Positions 42,401 to 56,060 of a stretch of 64,000 bases of DNA are shown here, in pieces; the stretch's first letter is position 1, and each line of letters opens with the position of its first letter. The position numbers were made by a program, and so were the translations under genes. Source of the stretch: Augochlora pura (taxonomy: Eukaryota; Arthropoda; Insecta; Hymenoptera; Halictidae); NCBI RefSeq assembly GCF_028453695.1, contig NC_135779.1, forward strand, positions 4,588,001 to 4,652,000, written 5' to 3'. The notes below the pieces were generated by a model. That model saw nothing but the letters and a program-made list of their open reading frames with translations. It made no database searches and was not told the origin of the DNA.

Positions 42401-45400
42401 AATAATTACAATAACAATTTCGCGGAGTCTGTTGGCAACGATCGGCGCCGGTTTTATTCGCGCCGCGTAGGGCTCGGTGAAAAATGTAAATCGGTCGCGG
42501 AACGTGACTGAATAACGCGGTAAATAATCTCGGCTCTAGGCGGCCGCGGCGAATAAAAACGAGAAAGGTGAGAGCACAGCGATGAGAAAGAAAAAAAGAA
42601 AGCGAGAGGCGAACGAAAAAACGACGGAGGAGAGACACAAGGGGGGAGTAGGGGGGGGGATGGGAGAATAAATTGCTTCTCGTGGCCGCGTCCTTCGTAT
42701 CATCGCGAATTACCGTTAACTCGGCCCTTGCGATTGCGATTGCCCGTGGAATTCATTTGGTTCTTTTTCCACCCGCCCGTGGATTGCGCGCCCGATCACC
42801 TTCGTCGTTCAACCGCGACGAACGAAACCCGTCCAATATTTCAACCTACCCAGAACAGAAACAACCTCTAAACGTCGTTAGATAGAAACAGTGATCATAA
42901 CCCTTCGTTCCTTATCGCGCTTTTCAAATTACACGGTTTTCCGCGACGACCGGGTTCGTTGTACGGAACAAAATCATCAACGAGGCACTTGGATGCGCTT
43001 GATAATCTTGGGTATAATTACTTTGCGAAAGGATCGTCGCGGTATTGTCTCTAGATGTACAGGGTGCGCCAATAGTCACTCCGAATTGGGAAGTAAAGGG
43101 TTCTTTGCGTGATTTGGAGCAAATTTTTCCTTTACAGAAATGTTCTCTGATCAGTCGTTAACGAGTTATTAAGGAAAAACAGTGGCCAATGAGAGGCGAG
43201 CTTGGAAGCCAGCTGATAGGGTGTCCTAAAAATCACTCAAAAAAGGTTCCTCGGATGATTCGAAGCAACTTTTTCCTTTACAAAAATATTCTCCGAGGCG
43301 TCGTTAACAAGATATCAAGTAAAAAGAATAACCAATGAGAGGTGACCCCAACTAACTAAACTGTAGAAACGCGCCAGCCGTGCTCGCCTCTCATTGGCCA
43401 CTGTTTTTCCTCAATAACTCCTGAACAACGCCTTGCATCACATTTTCGTAAAGGAAAAAGTTACTTCAAATGACGTCAAGAATCTCATATTCATCGCTGA
43501 CGACTTTTGGGATACCCTATACCTCCACTGCCAGAGGCTAACAAAGACAACCGCAAAAAGTTCTCTAGCACGGCGCAAGAAGAGATATGGAACGATCGGG
43601 TACACGGTGAACGCGTGACAAGTTCGCAAGCCGCTTTTTGCCGGTGATGTATATTAGGCTCGCACGAACTATCGTCCCGGGGGACGTTCGCACGGCCACG
43701 CGGGGCCCCGGGTCTCATAAGGAACGATATGCTCATCCGAATTAACGGTTCCGCGACGCGTTTTTATCTCGCCACCTAAATGATGCTCGGAGCGTATTTA
43801 ATCCCGCGGCCGCATTACACGGAACTGCTTTTTGCCGGGCACATCTCCTTTACCAGCGGCTCGAATTTGCATTTCGAGCGACCGGTCTCACGCGGTCGCC
43901 GCGACCCGGCTCGTGCGAACCGGCGACTCCGGGGCCTTATTCGGGGCCCGTTCCATGGAAGAACTTCGCGAAAAATCGCCGGGACTGATCGCCTCTTAGG
44001 AGACCGCCTCGAATGAAACTGTTATACGGGCGCTGCGTTTCGGTGATTATACGTCTAACGGGTGGTCCGTGAAATCGACGCCGGCTGTGACCGTTTTTTT
44101 GGCCAGGGTGGACCGTCGACAGACAAGATAGATGGTTCGAGGTTCTTTTTAAATTGCAACTATCCGTGTGGAGTCAGAGTTGAACAATATTTTATTCGCA
44201 CGACAGATAAGAAATTTGAAAGTTTCGTTCGTCGAGTTTGATTGAATGAACATTCTTCTTCAGAAAAAAACATTTTTGCAATGGACTGAAAATGTTAAAT
44301 AACGCGATAGACACATGGAGGTGGCGCTAAATTTTAACACGTATGCAAAATTAATTTTTGTTAAAATAGATTTAAATAAACTTAATTACTGCTACAGTTT
44401 GATTAATTAACTCGACAGTGATTCGTATACGAGTGATCCACGTTCTTCTTAAGTATAAATATTCGAAGCTAAATATTCGTCTCAATATTTTTCTCCAGTA
44501 TTTGTTTTATCAGCAATTTTGCTATCTTTTTTATAAAAAAATATTGCGTCGAGTAGGGTTAAGTTGCTTCGATTTTGAAGGAATTTCTTCGCGCGATTTC
44601 TGACACTCGAGGTGTTAATCGAATAACAAGGCGCCGAAAGGTTACTTCTTAAGATTAATTCAATAAGAACCGCTGCGAACAAACTTTCAACAAATTCTGA
44701 GCAGTGACACGCCGAAGATGGTATTTTCGACTCGTCGACCTACAATATGGTTGGTCGATGAACCTCGTGTCGCGGCGAGTCTTCGGTGTCGTGGAAATAT
44801 TTCAGGAGGCGGTCCGTTGCGGAAACGCCGGGGATAATTGAACGAATATGCCGGCTAATTACTGGTACCGTTTGCCAAAAGCCATTTGTTTCCGTCCCGG
44901 CCGGGTAAATACCTGCGCGATTTCGAGCCGGGGCGAGCTCGCCTCGGTTAGGCTCGTTTAACCCTCCGCGACCTCGTTAACGCATATTTAACGTATCGGT
45001 GGGCGGATCTTTGTGCAAACATGCACTTTTATCGGGACGAGCGGCGCGGATCGGCAACCAACGGAAATTTATACGCGCTGTCGGTGCTTCCGTTAAGATT
45101 CGAATGAAACGGAACCCTCGTCGATCTTTGTTAAACGCCCTGAAAATACTCGGCAGAGTTGTACGAAATATCGTGGAGCGACCATTTGACGAAAATATAT
45201 TTTTATTTAACGTGATTTTTAAGAAAAATAGATTACATTGAATTACTGTGTTATTATCGTTAAGTTTATTGTATTAACTATTATCATTAAATTTATTATA
45301 TTAACTGTTATCATTAAATTCATTATATTAACTATTGTCATTAAGTTTACCATATTAACTATTATCAGTGTGTAATTAAATATAAAAAGTGACAATTCAC

Positions 45401-48400
45401 CCCTTGGCCTACAATATCGCGTCAGACATATTATTCGAGTATATTAAATCGAAATAAAATTCTACCCTTCTATTACGAATATTTAAACGTTAAAGTAGAA
45501 ATTCGTTAGTCCAAAGCAAGAGTTAACTAACAAAGCTATAACATAAATCGTAGTGCAAAGGGTTAAGGAACCCTATACATAAATTCATCTCGACGCGTTA
45601 AATTTGCCATAAATGCGATCTATTTCTAAGGCATTTGAAAAGTGTAAATACAACGAATAAAATAGAAATAAAATCAGCCGCAAGGTATTCCAGATCGTTT
45701 AATCGACGACATCTTCTCTGAATTTCCAAATGGATCAATTATCCCGACGGTTACGACTATCCGCGTTCTTCGTTTCAGCAATTAAACGAAACTAAATCGA
45801 ACGGGGACGAAGGAAATTGAATTGAATTTTTCTAGACCGCGATAAATCAAAATCGCGTAAAAACCGAACCCTGTGTAATTATTCCGTTCTCAAACGCCAT
45901 AGAGTAGTACCAATTAAACATAATAGTACAGGCCCACTTAAATCGAGCAATTACAGATGTAATATCAATTTTTCTTGGTTGCTATGCTAATTTCAGATAG
46001 TAACATGTGCCCCGTTGAATTACATAGAATAGTTGGTTAAAAGAGCCAATGGGGCGCTCTATGGTGTTCGCTGTGTATGTCCGGTAATTACATAGTACGG
46101 TCGTCTATTCTAATGCGCCTCGCATCGGTGTGCGCGTTTCATTGCCGTAAAAACGCCGATCTGCGACACGTTATTAACCCTTTGCCGTACCATTTCCTTT
46201 GGTATTAAGAAAAATTCTAATCGTATTTGATATGAAAAATTCTGATCACAGCAATTCTGCTATAATTTATTCGACTATTTATTCTTATTTCTCAGCAGAG
46301 AAAAGAATTATATATTTATCGTGTGCTCGCGTCTTCTCGAATGTTTAAATATTATTAACAAGTGAATAAAATTTGATTCCTACTTAAAGGATAAACATAT
46401 TCGTACCTAACTACTATTATAAATTTTCGTCACGAGTCTGACTCGTTAAAGCACGTCAAGGGGTTGCGCGTGGGGGTTGGAAGGGGTGGATTAAGTTTTC
46501 AAGGAGACGCGACGATAAAACCGAGCGTCGTCGTCCAATTAAAATCGATCGGCAATTAAGTGAAATTTTAATTCTCGATTTTCGCCGCGGACGTAAACTG
46601 TCGACCCGGTGGACCAACGGCGACGACGGGGACAGACGGAGTCCGTCCTCATCCCGTGACCCGTCCTCGCAATCTCCCGCGTCCCAGCTCCCCCCTCGGG
46701 ATAACACGTGTGGATATAACGCGCAAGCCTCGCGTGTCAATTATCGCGGCCCGAAACCAACGAACCTGTTCGCACGCATCCGGAACAATTTCCTCGTCAC
46801 GCGGAACCAGTTCCACCTGTGCCGACGTTTCAATTATGTCACTCGTCGGGGAGGGGGGACGTGGTCTAAAACTACGCGCGATTTTCGCGAGCGCCTCTGC
46901 CATTCTCAAGCCAGTGTTGTGCTCATAAGAGACAATATTTATTTCTATATTTATTAGTTTTATCTTGGTGATTACTTTTTATAATCAATTTTTTATCGTT
47001 TTGAATTTTTAGTCGCATAGTCTTCGATTTCGATCATTTTTAAGAGAAATTATGTTTGCGACTATAGTTAGATGGATGCTTATTTAACAGTAATAAGAGA
47101 TTTTTATTTGTTTCTGACAAGTTTTTAAACAATACAGCTTGGTTGTTTTATTGGCAAGGGTGGTCTTGTAATTATTGTATGATTTTTGGGGGATGAGCAT
47201 TAATATATATTTAAAAAATGTATATATATATATACATATATTTAAAAAAAGAAATATATATATATATACATATATTTAAAAAAATGGTAATTATGAAAAA
47301 CACGCGAAATCCAGCCGTGTGCCAAAGATGGTAAAAGGTCAACGATCACTCGGAACGAGCGGCGACACAGTTCACAAAGAGCGTCGCGTACGACGCGACC
47401 CCGTCGGAACAAGGCGTGGCGTTTCAAATATAATCGAGGATTCGTGCCGGCAACATAGAGAAACCGGTCGTCGAGGATATCATCGCCAGGCCACGTCCTC
47501 CTAATTTCCTTTTAATTCGCCGAGTCCCGGTGACCCGGCGACCGCGAGAATTCGCGCGGCACAATGCTGCGCGCCGTGCGAATCCGCCGCGCGTAAAGAT
47601 ACGTGGCAAGTACCGTTCCTTGTAGCCGCGACGAAATTAAATCGGGACGAGACAGGACGGGTTTAATTGTTCGTGCGAGCGTCGTTAATTTTTCGGTACA
47701 GTTACACGATCCGGCCGTGTTTTCGCGGCCGTTTTCGGCCGGAATAACGGACACGCAACGGCCGCCGCGAACTTGAACTAGAATCACGGTGATTTATCGA
47801 TCGTTTCGGCGCCGGCTCCGGATTGAAGGGGAAATCTAGGTGACGGTCACGGTAAACGGGTACTGTGATGCTTATGGGGAACGGACATGCTCTGCGTCGC
47901 GTGATCTTCGCGGCGAGATAACGCGGAGCGTTAAGATAAGCGTTCTCTGGTCTGTTTGATTGCGTTTTTAAGTGCTCTATGTATTTTTATGCGCTTTTAT
48001 GTACTTCTATTTATTTTGACGTATTTGTATGTATTTTTCTGTGTTTCTATACATTTTTATGTAATTTTATGTAATTTTATGTATTTTTCTGTATTTCTCT
48101 ATATTTTTCTGTGCTTTTTAGTATTTTTCTGTATTTCTCTGTATTTCTCTATATTTTTCTGTGCTTTTCAGTATTTTTCTGTATCACTCTGCATTTTTCT
48201 GTATTTCTCTATATTTTTCTGTGCTTTTCAGTATTTTTCTGTATTTTTCTGTACTTCTCTGTATTTTTCTGTATTTTTCTCTAAAAATTCTATAAAAATT
48301 ATTTTAGACCATAATACAATAATTTTAGTCAGAAGTAATATAAACAGAATAGTAATCCTCAAAAAATGCAATAATCCTATAAAAACAAGTTATCCATCGA

Positions 48401-48618
48401 CAAATCCCTTAATTCAACTATTACAAATTTTACCAAACGGATCAGCAAAACAACAAGCAAAAATATTTAATTTACTAAACAATCCCCTACCAATACCTAA
48501 AAAATAATAATACCTAAAAACATCGTCTGCTGAACAACGTTATTCCATAAAACATTGAAAAATAGTTAGACCCTGCTGCGAACACCCTCGCAAAGCAACG
48601 CGACAAGGAAAAAGTGCT

Positions 48619-48653
<35 letters not shown>

Positions 48654-51600
48654 AATCGCTGCAACTCGAAATTCAACACGACATCAAGCATGCCGTCGAC
48701 TCGGAGTACCAGCACACCCCTGTACACAACCCCGTCCACCGTGGTGGTGGTGTTAAGTTACTCCGATCGTTAGAAGAGAGAATCTCGGACGTGCGTTCCC
48801 TGCAGCGACTATTACCGATATCGCGGTACAAGGTGGACAACGGTTTATCGAGCCTCGTAAAAAGCGGGGAACATTCCCGAAAAGCGAGGGAGCGAGAAAG
48901 AAGGCGCGAGAGAAAGATAGAGTGAAGGCGAGCGAGAGAGAGAGAGAGAGAGAAATATAGAGTGAAGGAGAAAGAGGGAGCGGAAGCGAGAGAAAGGTAG
49001 AGCGAAGGCGAGAAAAGGAAAGAGAGAGCGCGAGAAAACGAGAGGAAGAGCAAGAGAGAAAGAGAAAAAGACAGAGAGAGCGAGAGAAAGATAGAGTGAA
49101 GGCGAGAAAAAGAAAGAGAGAGCTAAGCGAAAGCGAGAGAAAGAGACAGCGAAAGCGAGAGGAAGAAGGAGCGACAGCGAGAGAGAAAGAGAGACAGCAA
49201 AATCAACAGAGAGAAAGAGAGAGAGAGCGAGAGAAAAAGACAACGAAATCGAGAGAAATAAATAGAGAGAAAAAGACAGCGAAATCGAGAGAAATAAATA
49301 GAGAGAAAAGGACAGCGAAATCAAGCGAAATAAATAGAGAGAACGAGAGAAAAAGCGCGCGCTCGCTCGCTCGCGAGACAGAGAGAGAATATAAAGGGGT
49401 TGGGGCCGCAGCAAAGAAGAACGAGCAACGATACAATGGCGTCCGGGCGGATCGAACACGGACTACCGGGGTCCATGTAGCGACAGAATATCAAAAGTAT
49501 CCTTTATTTCGGCGTCGGGGAACACGGCACACTTGTCAGCCGACCCTCTTCTATCGCGTCCACGTCCGCCGGGGTAACTTTATACTCGGGATGATATTCC
49601 CTCCTCCTCTCCCCCGCCGCCTTGCCGAAAAACCCGGCCGGAACCGTATCCACCCGTCCGCCCTCTCTGATAAAGCCGTCTCGCCAAAAATTCAGCAGAT
49701 ACACGGCGAATTTATTCCGTGTGTCTCCCCCTTTGGTCGCGAGAACGAAAACTAAGTGGAACGAGAGAGGATAATCCGAACGATACCACGGCCTTGGTAG
49801 AGGTACCACGACCCCGGGGGTCTTAAGACGATCTTCGAGAAGAATGAGACCGGGGGGGATTTCGGTGAAACGTTCGGCGGTACGTTCGCTTTTTTCGGTC
49901 TTAGGACCGGCGCGCGGATAACCGGGGACTGGACATTACGATTTGGTGAAATGTTTTGTGAAAGTCAGGGTTGGAGAATTTTTATTCGGGTGAAAGGGTT
50001 GTGTTGGTGAATTTTAAAGGGAAGTTGAAGGGGAGTTAAAAGTGCAGTGATCAGGGAAATTGATTTCTATACGTTGCAATTATCAATAATTGTTATAAAT
50101 GACAAGATAGATAACAAATCGAACACTTTTCCTCTATACTATGAACATATTGATATATAAGGGTGAAGGGTTCCGTCGGAGAATTTTCAAGGAAAGTAAG
50201 AGAGAAGTTGAAGGGGAGTTAAAAGTGCAGTGATCAGGGAAAATTCATTTCTATACGTTGCAATTATCAATAATTGTTATAAATGACAAGATAGATAACA
50301 AATCGAACACTTTTCCTCTGTACCATAAACATACATTCGACATATAAATGTCATTTGTAATTAGTACGATTTATTAACCATTTGCAGTCGGAGCCATTTT
50401 AACTGGCAATTCGAAAAATATTTGTATCGATTTATACTGTTTCAATTTTACATAACTTGGAGCATTTTATAGATTATAAAATTTCATTCTGCGACTCGTG
50501 CAACAGCTAATATCTCTCAACAATCCGCTAAGCGTAAATGAATTTGATAAAAATGATTTCGGCGCCTTAGAGTCTCGAGTCGTATCAATACCTTCACCTT
50601 AATATAACAAAAGCTATTTCATTTCTCTTTTTCACACTATCAAAATAAAATATTAAATTTACTAAAATCTACGTCTTGTTCAAAGAACAATTTTATCAGA
50701 ATTCTGAACAATCTGTTGCGTAAAAATATTATTTCAAATATTTACTATAGACAGAGAGAAGGCGACACGTCAGTCAGAAGGCAAAGAATCCTCGAATAGC
50801 ATTCATCAAACGGATCGCACGGGAACGCAGCCACCATAAAGAAGAAGAAGAACAAGAAGAAGAAGAAGAAGAGGGGTCCGTCCGTGGCAGCAATTCTGTT
50901 CATCCTCGCGCAGCTCGTTCGAAAGAAAAATTTGCTTGGCGCGAGTGGGAGGCGTGAAGATGGAGGGCCCCGTGGGCCAACGTAGTACGCGCGAAATCCG
51001 GCCCCGGGACCGGGGGTTCGATAATAAATATGCAAAAAGGAGGACCGCCGATGCCGTAAATAAAAACAGCGGGCTTGCGTGCCGAAGAAGAGAGCCGCGA
51101 GAATAAAAACACGACGAAAGAGAAGGAGAAAGGAGGAGAGAGAAGACGCGCAGCGTCGCGAAAGGGGTCTAAAACGGGGGTGAAAGGTGCAACACAATAT
51201 GCAACGACGTATCCCTGATAATCTCTTGATTTAGTTCGACTTAGCGGTACGGGCGTGTCCCTGCACCTTTTTTCTTTTTTCTTGTCTCTCGGCTGCTTCT
51301 TTTTTTGGTCCGGCGACCATTTTGTCGGCCCTTTGGGCGCTCAGCTTGGAGGAACGACGAAGATAAAGGAGGGTGGCCCGGGATATCTCGACCGGCGAAC
51401 CATCGAGCCGCGATATCGGACTGACGTCTCTATTTATAGAAAAATTCGAAGCCAAGGGTTTTCGATTCGGAAGCGTCGATTCTGTTTCACGGTCGACGCT
51501 TTGCACCGTCTTTTGCAATATTTCTTTAAAAAGAATCCTAAATCGAATTATACAGTCACTCTGTCCATAGTTCAAAATTGGTACTCACCTGCACCCGTTG

Positions 51601-54600
51601 CCGATGACGATCCTGCTTCCGCTGCCGTCTCTCGAGCTCCTCCTTCTTCTCGATCAGCGACCTAATCTCGACGGCGGCACCTGACGCGGCGTTATCGTCG
51701 GGCACGTCCGTACACGACGGTAATCTCCTCAGGGTGGACGACACCGGCTCGTCCTCGTCCTCGCTGTAACTTTCTACCAGAAGCTCCGAGTCGCTCTGCA
51801 AATTGAGTTGAAAGCTTCGTTTGAACCAAATTAATGGCCGCCGCCGCCGCGCGAAAAGTTATCGAGACTTCCTAACAGAATTTAGCGACGGGACTACTTT
51901 CGCCGCGTGCACGCGCAGCTTCCTCGATTTTAAAACCCAATTAAGCCGTTTCCGCGACCGATGGGACGCGCGCGTGTCCCACTTCGCAAGCCGAGCGGAA
52001 ATCGGCTGCGATTCGACTCGCGTCGCGGATGCGATCACCGGGGGATATAAATGGAAAATAATTGGCCGTGTTGACGTTAAATAATTTCTGGCCGATGGTT
52101 TTATATGCTCGGTGGATGGTTTTATATTTCTGGCCGATGGTTGATAATACTATATAATAATATATTCACATCAATAGATAATAGAGAATAGCCAATAATA
52201 ATCTCTGGACAGAAGTTTCCAAAAATTCCTGACTCGACAGAACGATATATTTATGCAATTAAGACCTTATTATCGATACAAATCGGAGTTAATTGACTGG
52301 GTTACCTGTTCCGGCGGTGAACTCGGTATGCTCGTGCTCGATGCCTCGACCACAGAGACATATTCGCTGTCGCCGTTCTCGCTCTTCTGCAACTTCAGCA
52401 CCGGCGTCTCCAAGCCGCAGAGGTACACTTGCCCGAAGAACAATATCATGTTTATCCTGAGGCACACCTGCGCTTTTTCCTGTGCCAAACAAACGTAGAC
52501 ACACAATTTTATATAACAAACTTACGATTGAAACGCTAATCTTCTATGACGTCGCTAAAATATACCGTCGATATATTTTATATTTATTTTATATTTATTT
52601 TATATATATATTATATAATAGAGATTTTAATCAGTAGGATAAATTGATTCACTATTATTTTCTAATAAGTTTCATAATTACACGTGGCAGTTTATGGGAT
52701 CGATTAAAAATGGCATAATATGAGCGAATTATTGATTTCGAGACGATAAGGGGGGAAAGCAAAATATTTGTACCATATCCTCGGTCTTCTCGGCGTAAAT
52801 GGGATCCTGGGGATTCGACATTAGTGGAGTGAATCCTGCCAGGGTTGTGTCTTCAGGTAATTTCACCAGCTCCAGTTCTGAAACAGGTATTAAAGAATGT
52901 TCTTAATATGTGTTGGCTATTATGATATTCAGATGTTAAATATTAAATAATGTGATATGTAATTGTGTCTGTGAAAAACGTGGAATTGACGACGTTTCTT
53001 TGTTATTCTATTTTCTGTTGTTTCTTGAAGGAATAAGAGATGGAATGTGAGATGGATTAAATATGATAAATTAAGTAAAATATGATATAGAATATAATAA
53101 TAATAGATTGAAATGTAATTGTATAAAATTTATTTCGAAGTTGAAACTATATAAGGATAGATATCTCTTTAATATCCTTAGATATCTATCCAAGGATAAT
53201 TATATAAAATTTATTTAAAAGTAGAAACCATATAAAAATAAATATCTCCATATTTCTAACAAAATTATATTCACCCACACAATAATACCAAAATCAAATT
53301 ATAATAGACAAAAAAAGCAAAACATAAAATAGAATATAATACTAATAGAATAAACTATAATTATTACAAACGATTGAGACGAATCTCACTTAACCCATAA
53401 TGTCCCTGCTCAGAATCCTCAGTGGACCGACACGGAACAAGCAAACGCCATTAAGGCATCTGTCATTCGGACGATACACATATTATACACGCATGCGCAT
53501 ACATATATGTATATATATATTTGTACTGTGAACTGTTTAAGCAAAGCGATGTAAAACGGACGATTCCGGAATGCGTTCCCGAAAATGATGCACCAGCGGC
53601 GGAATCGGTGCAACAGATAATGACACGCGCAGCCTGTTATCATGCAAATGCGATACCCAATGCGCCCGGCGATGAACATTCAGCAACAACTACCGGGGTG
53701 TGGCAGGGCGTTCCGGTTAGTCCCGGTCCCCGGGAACGAATAAACGAGGAATCGACCACATTCAACTTGCTCGATGACATAGTTGCACGATCGATGGGCT
53801 TCGCTGACAACGAAGATCGATGATTGCGGTCTGTGCCTGATCGTGTGCGAATGTATTCAATAAACGACGGACAGGTAAGAGAGAGAGAGAGAGAGAGAGA
53901 GATGCTCGATGGAAAACCGAGCGCTGCAAGAAAATAATTATACGGCATCGCGTGTTTCGCTTATCGGCAAAACTAATATTTAATGTTTTATTGTTCGCGG
54001 GAAAAACGACGGATTTGTGCCGCGAATTTCCCTTTTTTTTATATACAATCTTAACGCTTAAATGACCGCTCGCAAGCTTTTTCGTACTTGCATGCATAAA
54101 CGAGCTCGCTTTAAAAAATCTCATACCTTGCAAAATTGATGAAATTATTTAAAATAGTTACCTTAATAAAACATAAGTTGTGATATTAATAAATATATAG
54201 CTTCTTAATTTTTGTTATATATATATATATATATATAATTATTTTTTCATTTCCAAACGAAAAAATCGTCAGCCATACAACAAGAGCCTACAGAAAATAA
54301 AATGATAATAATAAAAATAATATTAAATATGCAACAATTAATTAACCGAACTTCTCCTCCAGGTCGAATCTACTCTCTTAACCAGGACATTGATATATCA
54401 CTCGACCAGCATAGTACAGTTTCTGCATCCTATTTGAGAATTCATTTGCTCGGGGAATCGTTTCTTCCCAAAAACTATGATTTAATTACCGAACATTAAA
54501 TTGTATTTAATATTTAATTACCGTTAATGGCAACGCTTTCCAGCGCAAGAATCAAGTCGACAGCAAGCCTTAACGCGACCCTCCTCGCGTTTCGCGCGAG

Positions 54601-56027
54601 TTCCCGGGCCGTAGCGACCCTGAACTTCGTGTAATATTCGCGATAAATGTATCCTGGCGTTGCAAAGCGATTCGCGGGAACGCTCGCGAATATTAATGGC
54701 GGTCGGCCGCCGACACAGATTTGAAATCGGTAGACGGGGGAACAGGATCGGTTCCCTCTTCAATTCTAATCCCAGCTAAGAAGGATACCAACGGGCTTCG
54801 CGGTCCCTTAAGGCCTCTCGTTACAATTGGTCCCATAAATCAAGGCACCGTATTATATTCTGACCACGGTTGAATTTTTCGCGCGCTTTCGAGACCGTGG
54901 ACTGTAGCGACAGCCACCTCGAACGCTGGACTCATTAAAGGAATTCTATTTTTAAGGCACGATCTTTCGAAGGATGATTTTTCGATGGACGCTCGATTAT
55001 TAGATTATGGTCCAAGAGGTTGATAGAATATTTTTATTCATTTCATTCGGCAAAGAGAATCATCGAGTCTGATAATTTATATAGATCGACGAATTGGATC
55101 GTTGAAGTTAATAATTGATAATACGACGGGTAGAATAATTTCATTGTTAATAATACGACGAATAGAATAGTTAAATTTTTGTAATTAATAATTCGAAGAA
55201 TAGAGTAATTAAATTTGGTAATTAATAATTCGAAGAATAGAGTAATTAAATTTGGTAATTAGTAATTCGAAGAATTAAAGGATGAAGTCATTATAGTCGA
55301 TTTTCTATCGAAGAACTAATCGAATGTAAGCGTCCAGTGGAAATGGTCACCAAATAATACCAGCAAGGAATAAAAATACAATTAATATCGTCAAAAAGCA
55401 ACAGAATCATCTGCAAACATTATATATTTATACAATTAAATTAACATTAATTATATATTCGATGTTCAATGCGAGAACCAATGAAAAGTAAGCATCCTTT
55501 AAAAATGGCCACTTAATGGTACGAGCAAGGAATAAAAATATAATTAAAAGCATTAAAAAGAAACAGAATTATCTACACACCTTCTAGATTTATAGAATTA
55601 AATTAATTTCAATAGTATAGTCGATGTTCGATGCAAGAACCAATTTGGCATACACATCTTTTAAAAATGGCCACCGAAAAGTGCAAGCGAGGAATAAAAA
55701 TGGAATTAAAAAGATAAAAAAGAAACAGAATCATCTGCACACCCTTATACATGTACAGAATCAAATTAATTTCAATGCTACAATCAATATTCAACACGAA
55801 AACCAATCGAACGAAAATGGCCACCGAATGTTACAATCAAGAAATAAGAATCGAAAAGATTACAAAGAGCAGAGAATCGTCCGTGGATCCGCACAATAAA
55901 ACATTGTTCTCCGGGCACGTTCGGCAACCTCTTCACCCGGGCCTTCCCCCGGTGCCCTTTTGTTCAATTTAGCATTGTGCCCCGAAGTGCAACGTGTTCT
56001 CTCGCGCGTGCGTAAGGATAAATCCGC

Positions 56028-56060
<33 letters not shown>

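Larger units (their letters stand above)
12241..51588 (-). other. Smg6: 39.3-kb phase-0 intron of Smg6
   Basis: This intron joins the charged-helix exon to the PIN exon. The donor GTGAGT sits at 51588-51583 and the acceptor AG at 12242-12241. It is about 39,348 bases, far longer than the other introns of the same gene here (about 0.3 to 4.4 kb). I see no nested protein gene on either strand. It holds repeats, microsatellites and CpG-rich islands, listed separately. Long open frames inside it are low-complexity translations (Ser/Leu-rich from CT tracts, Arg/Glu-rich from GA tracts) or lie in GC-rich DNA where stops are rare. Confidence 0.85.

Noticed and set aside
47956..48507. Plus-strand frame of 183 codons, Phe/Tyr-rich, looking like membrane protein
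   Set aside because: It follows a T-rich minisatellite unit. The hydrophobic look comes from 'tatttttct' repeats.
48845..49755. Long Arg/Glu and Ser/Leu frames on both strands
   Set aside because: GA-rich low-complexity DNA, open on both strands at once.
53521..53823. Plus-strand 100-codon frame with balanced composition
   Set aside because: It looks protein-like by eye, but I recognise no family, it lies in an Smg6 intron on the other strand, and the reverse strand is also open. A search would be needed.
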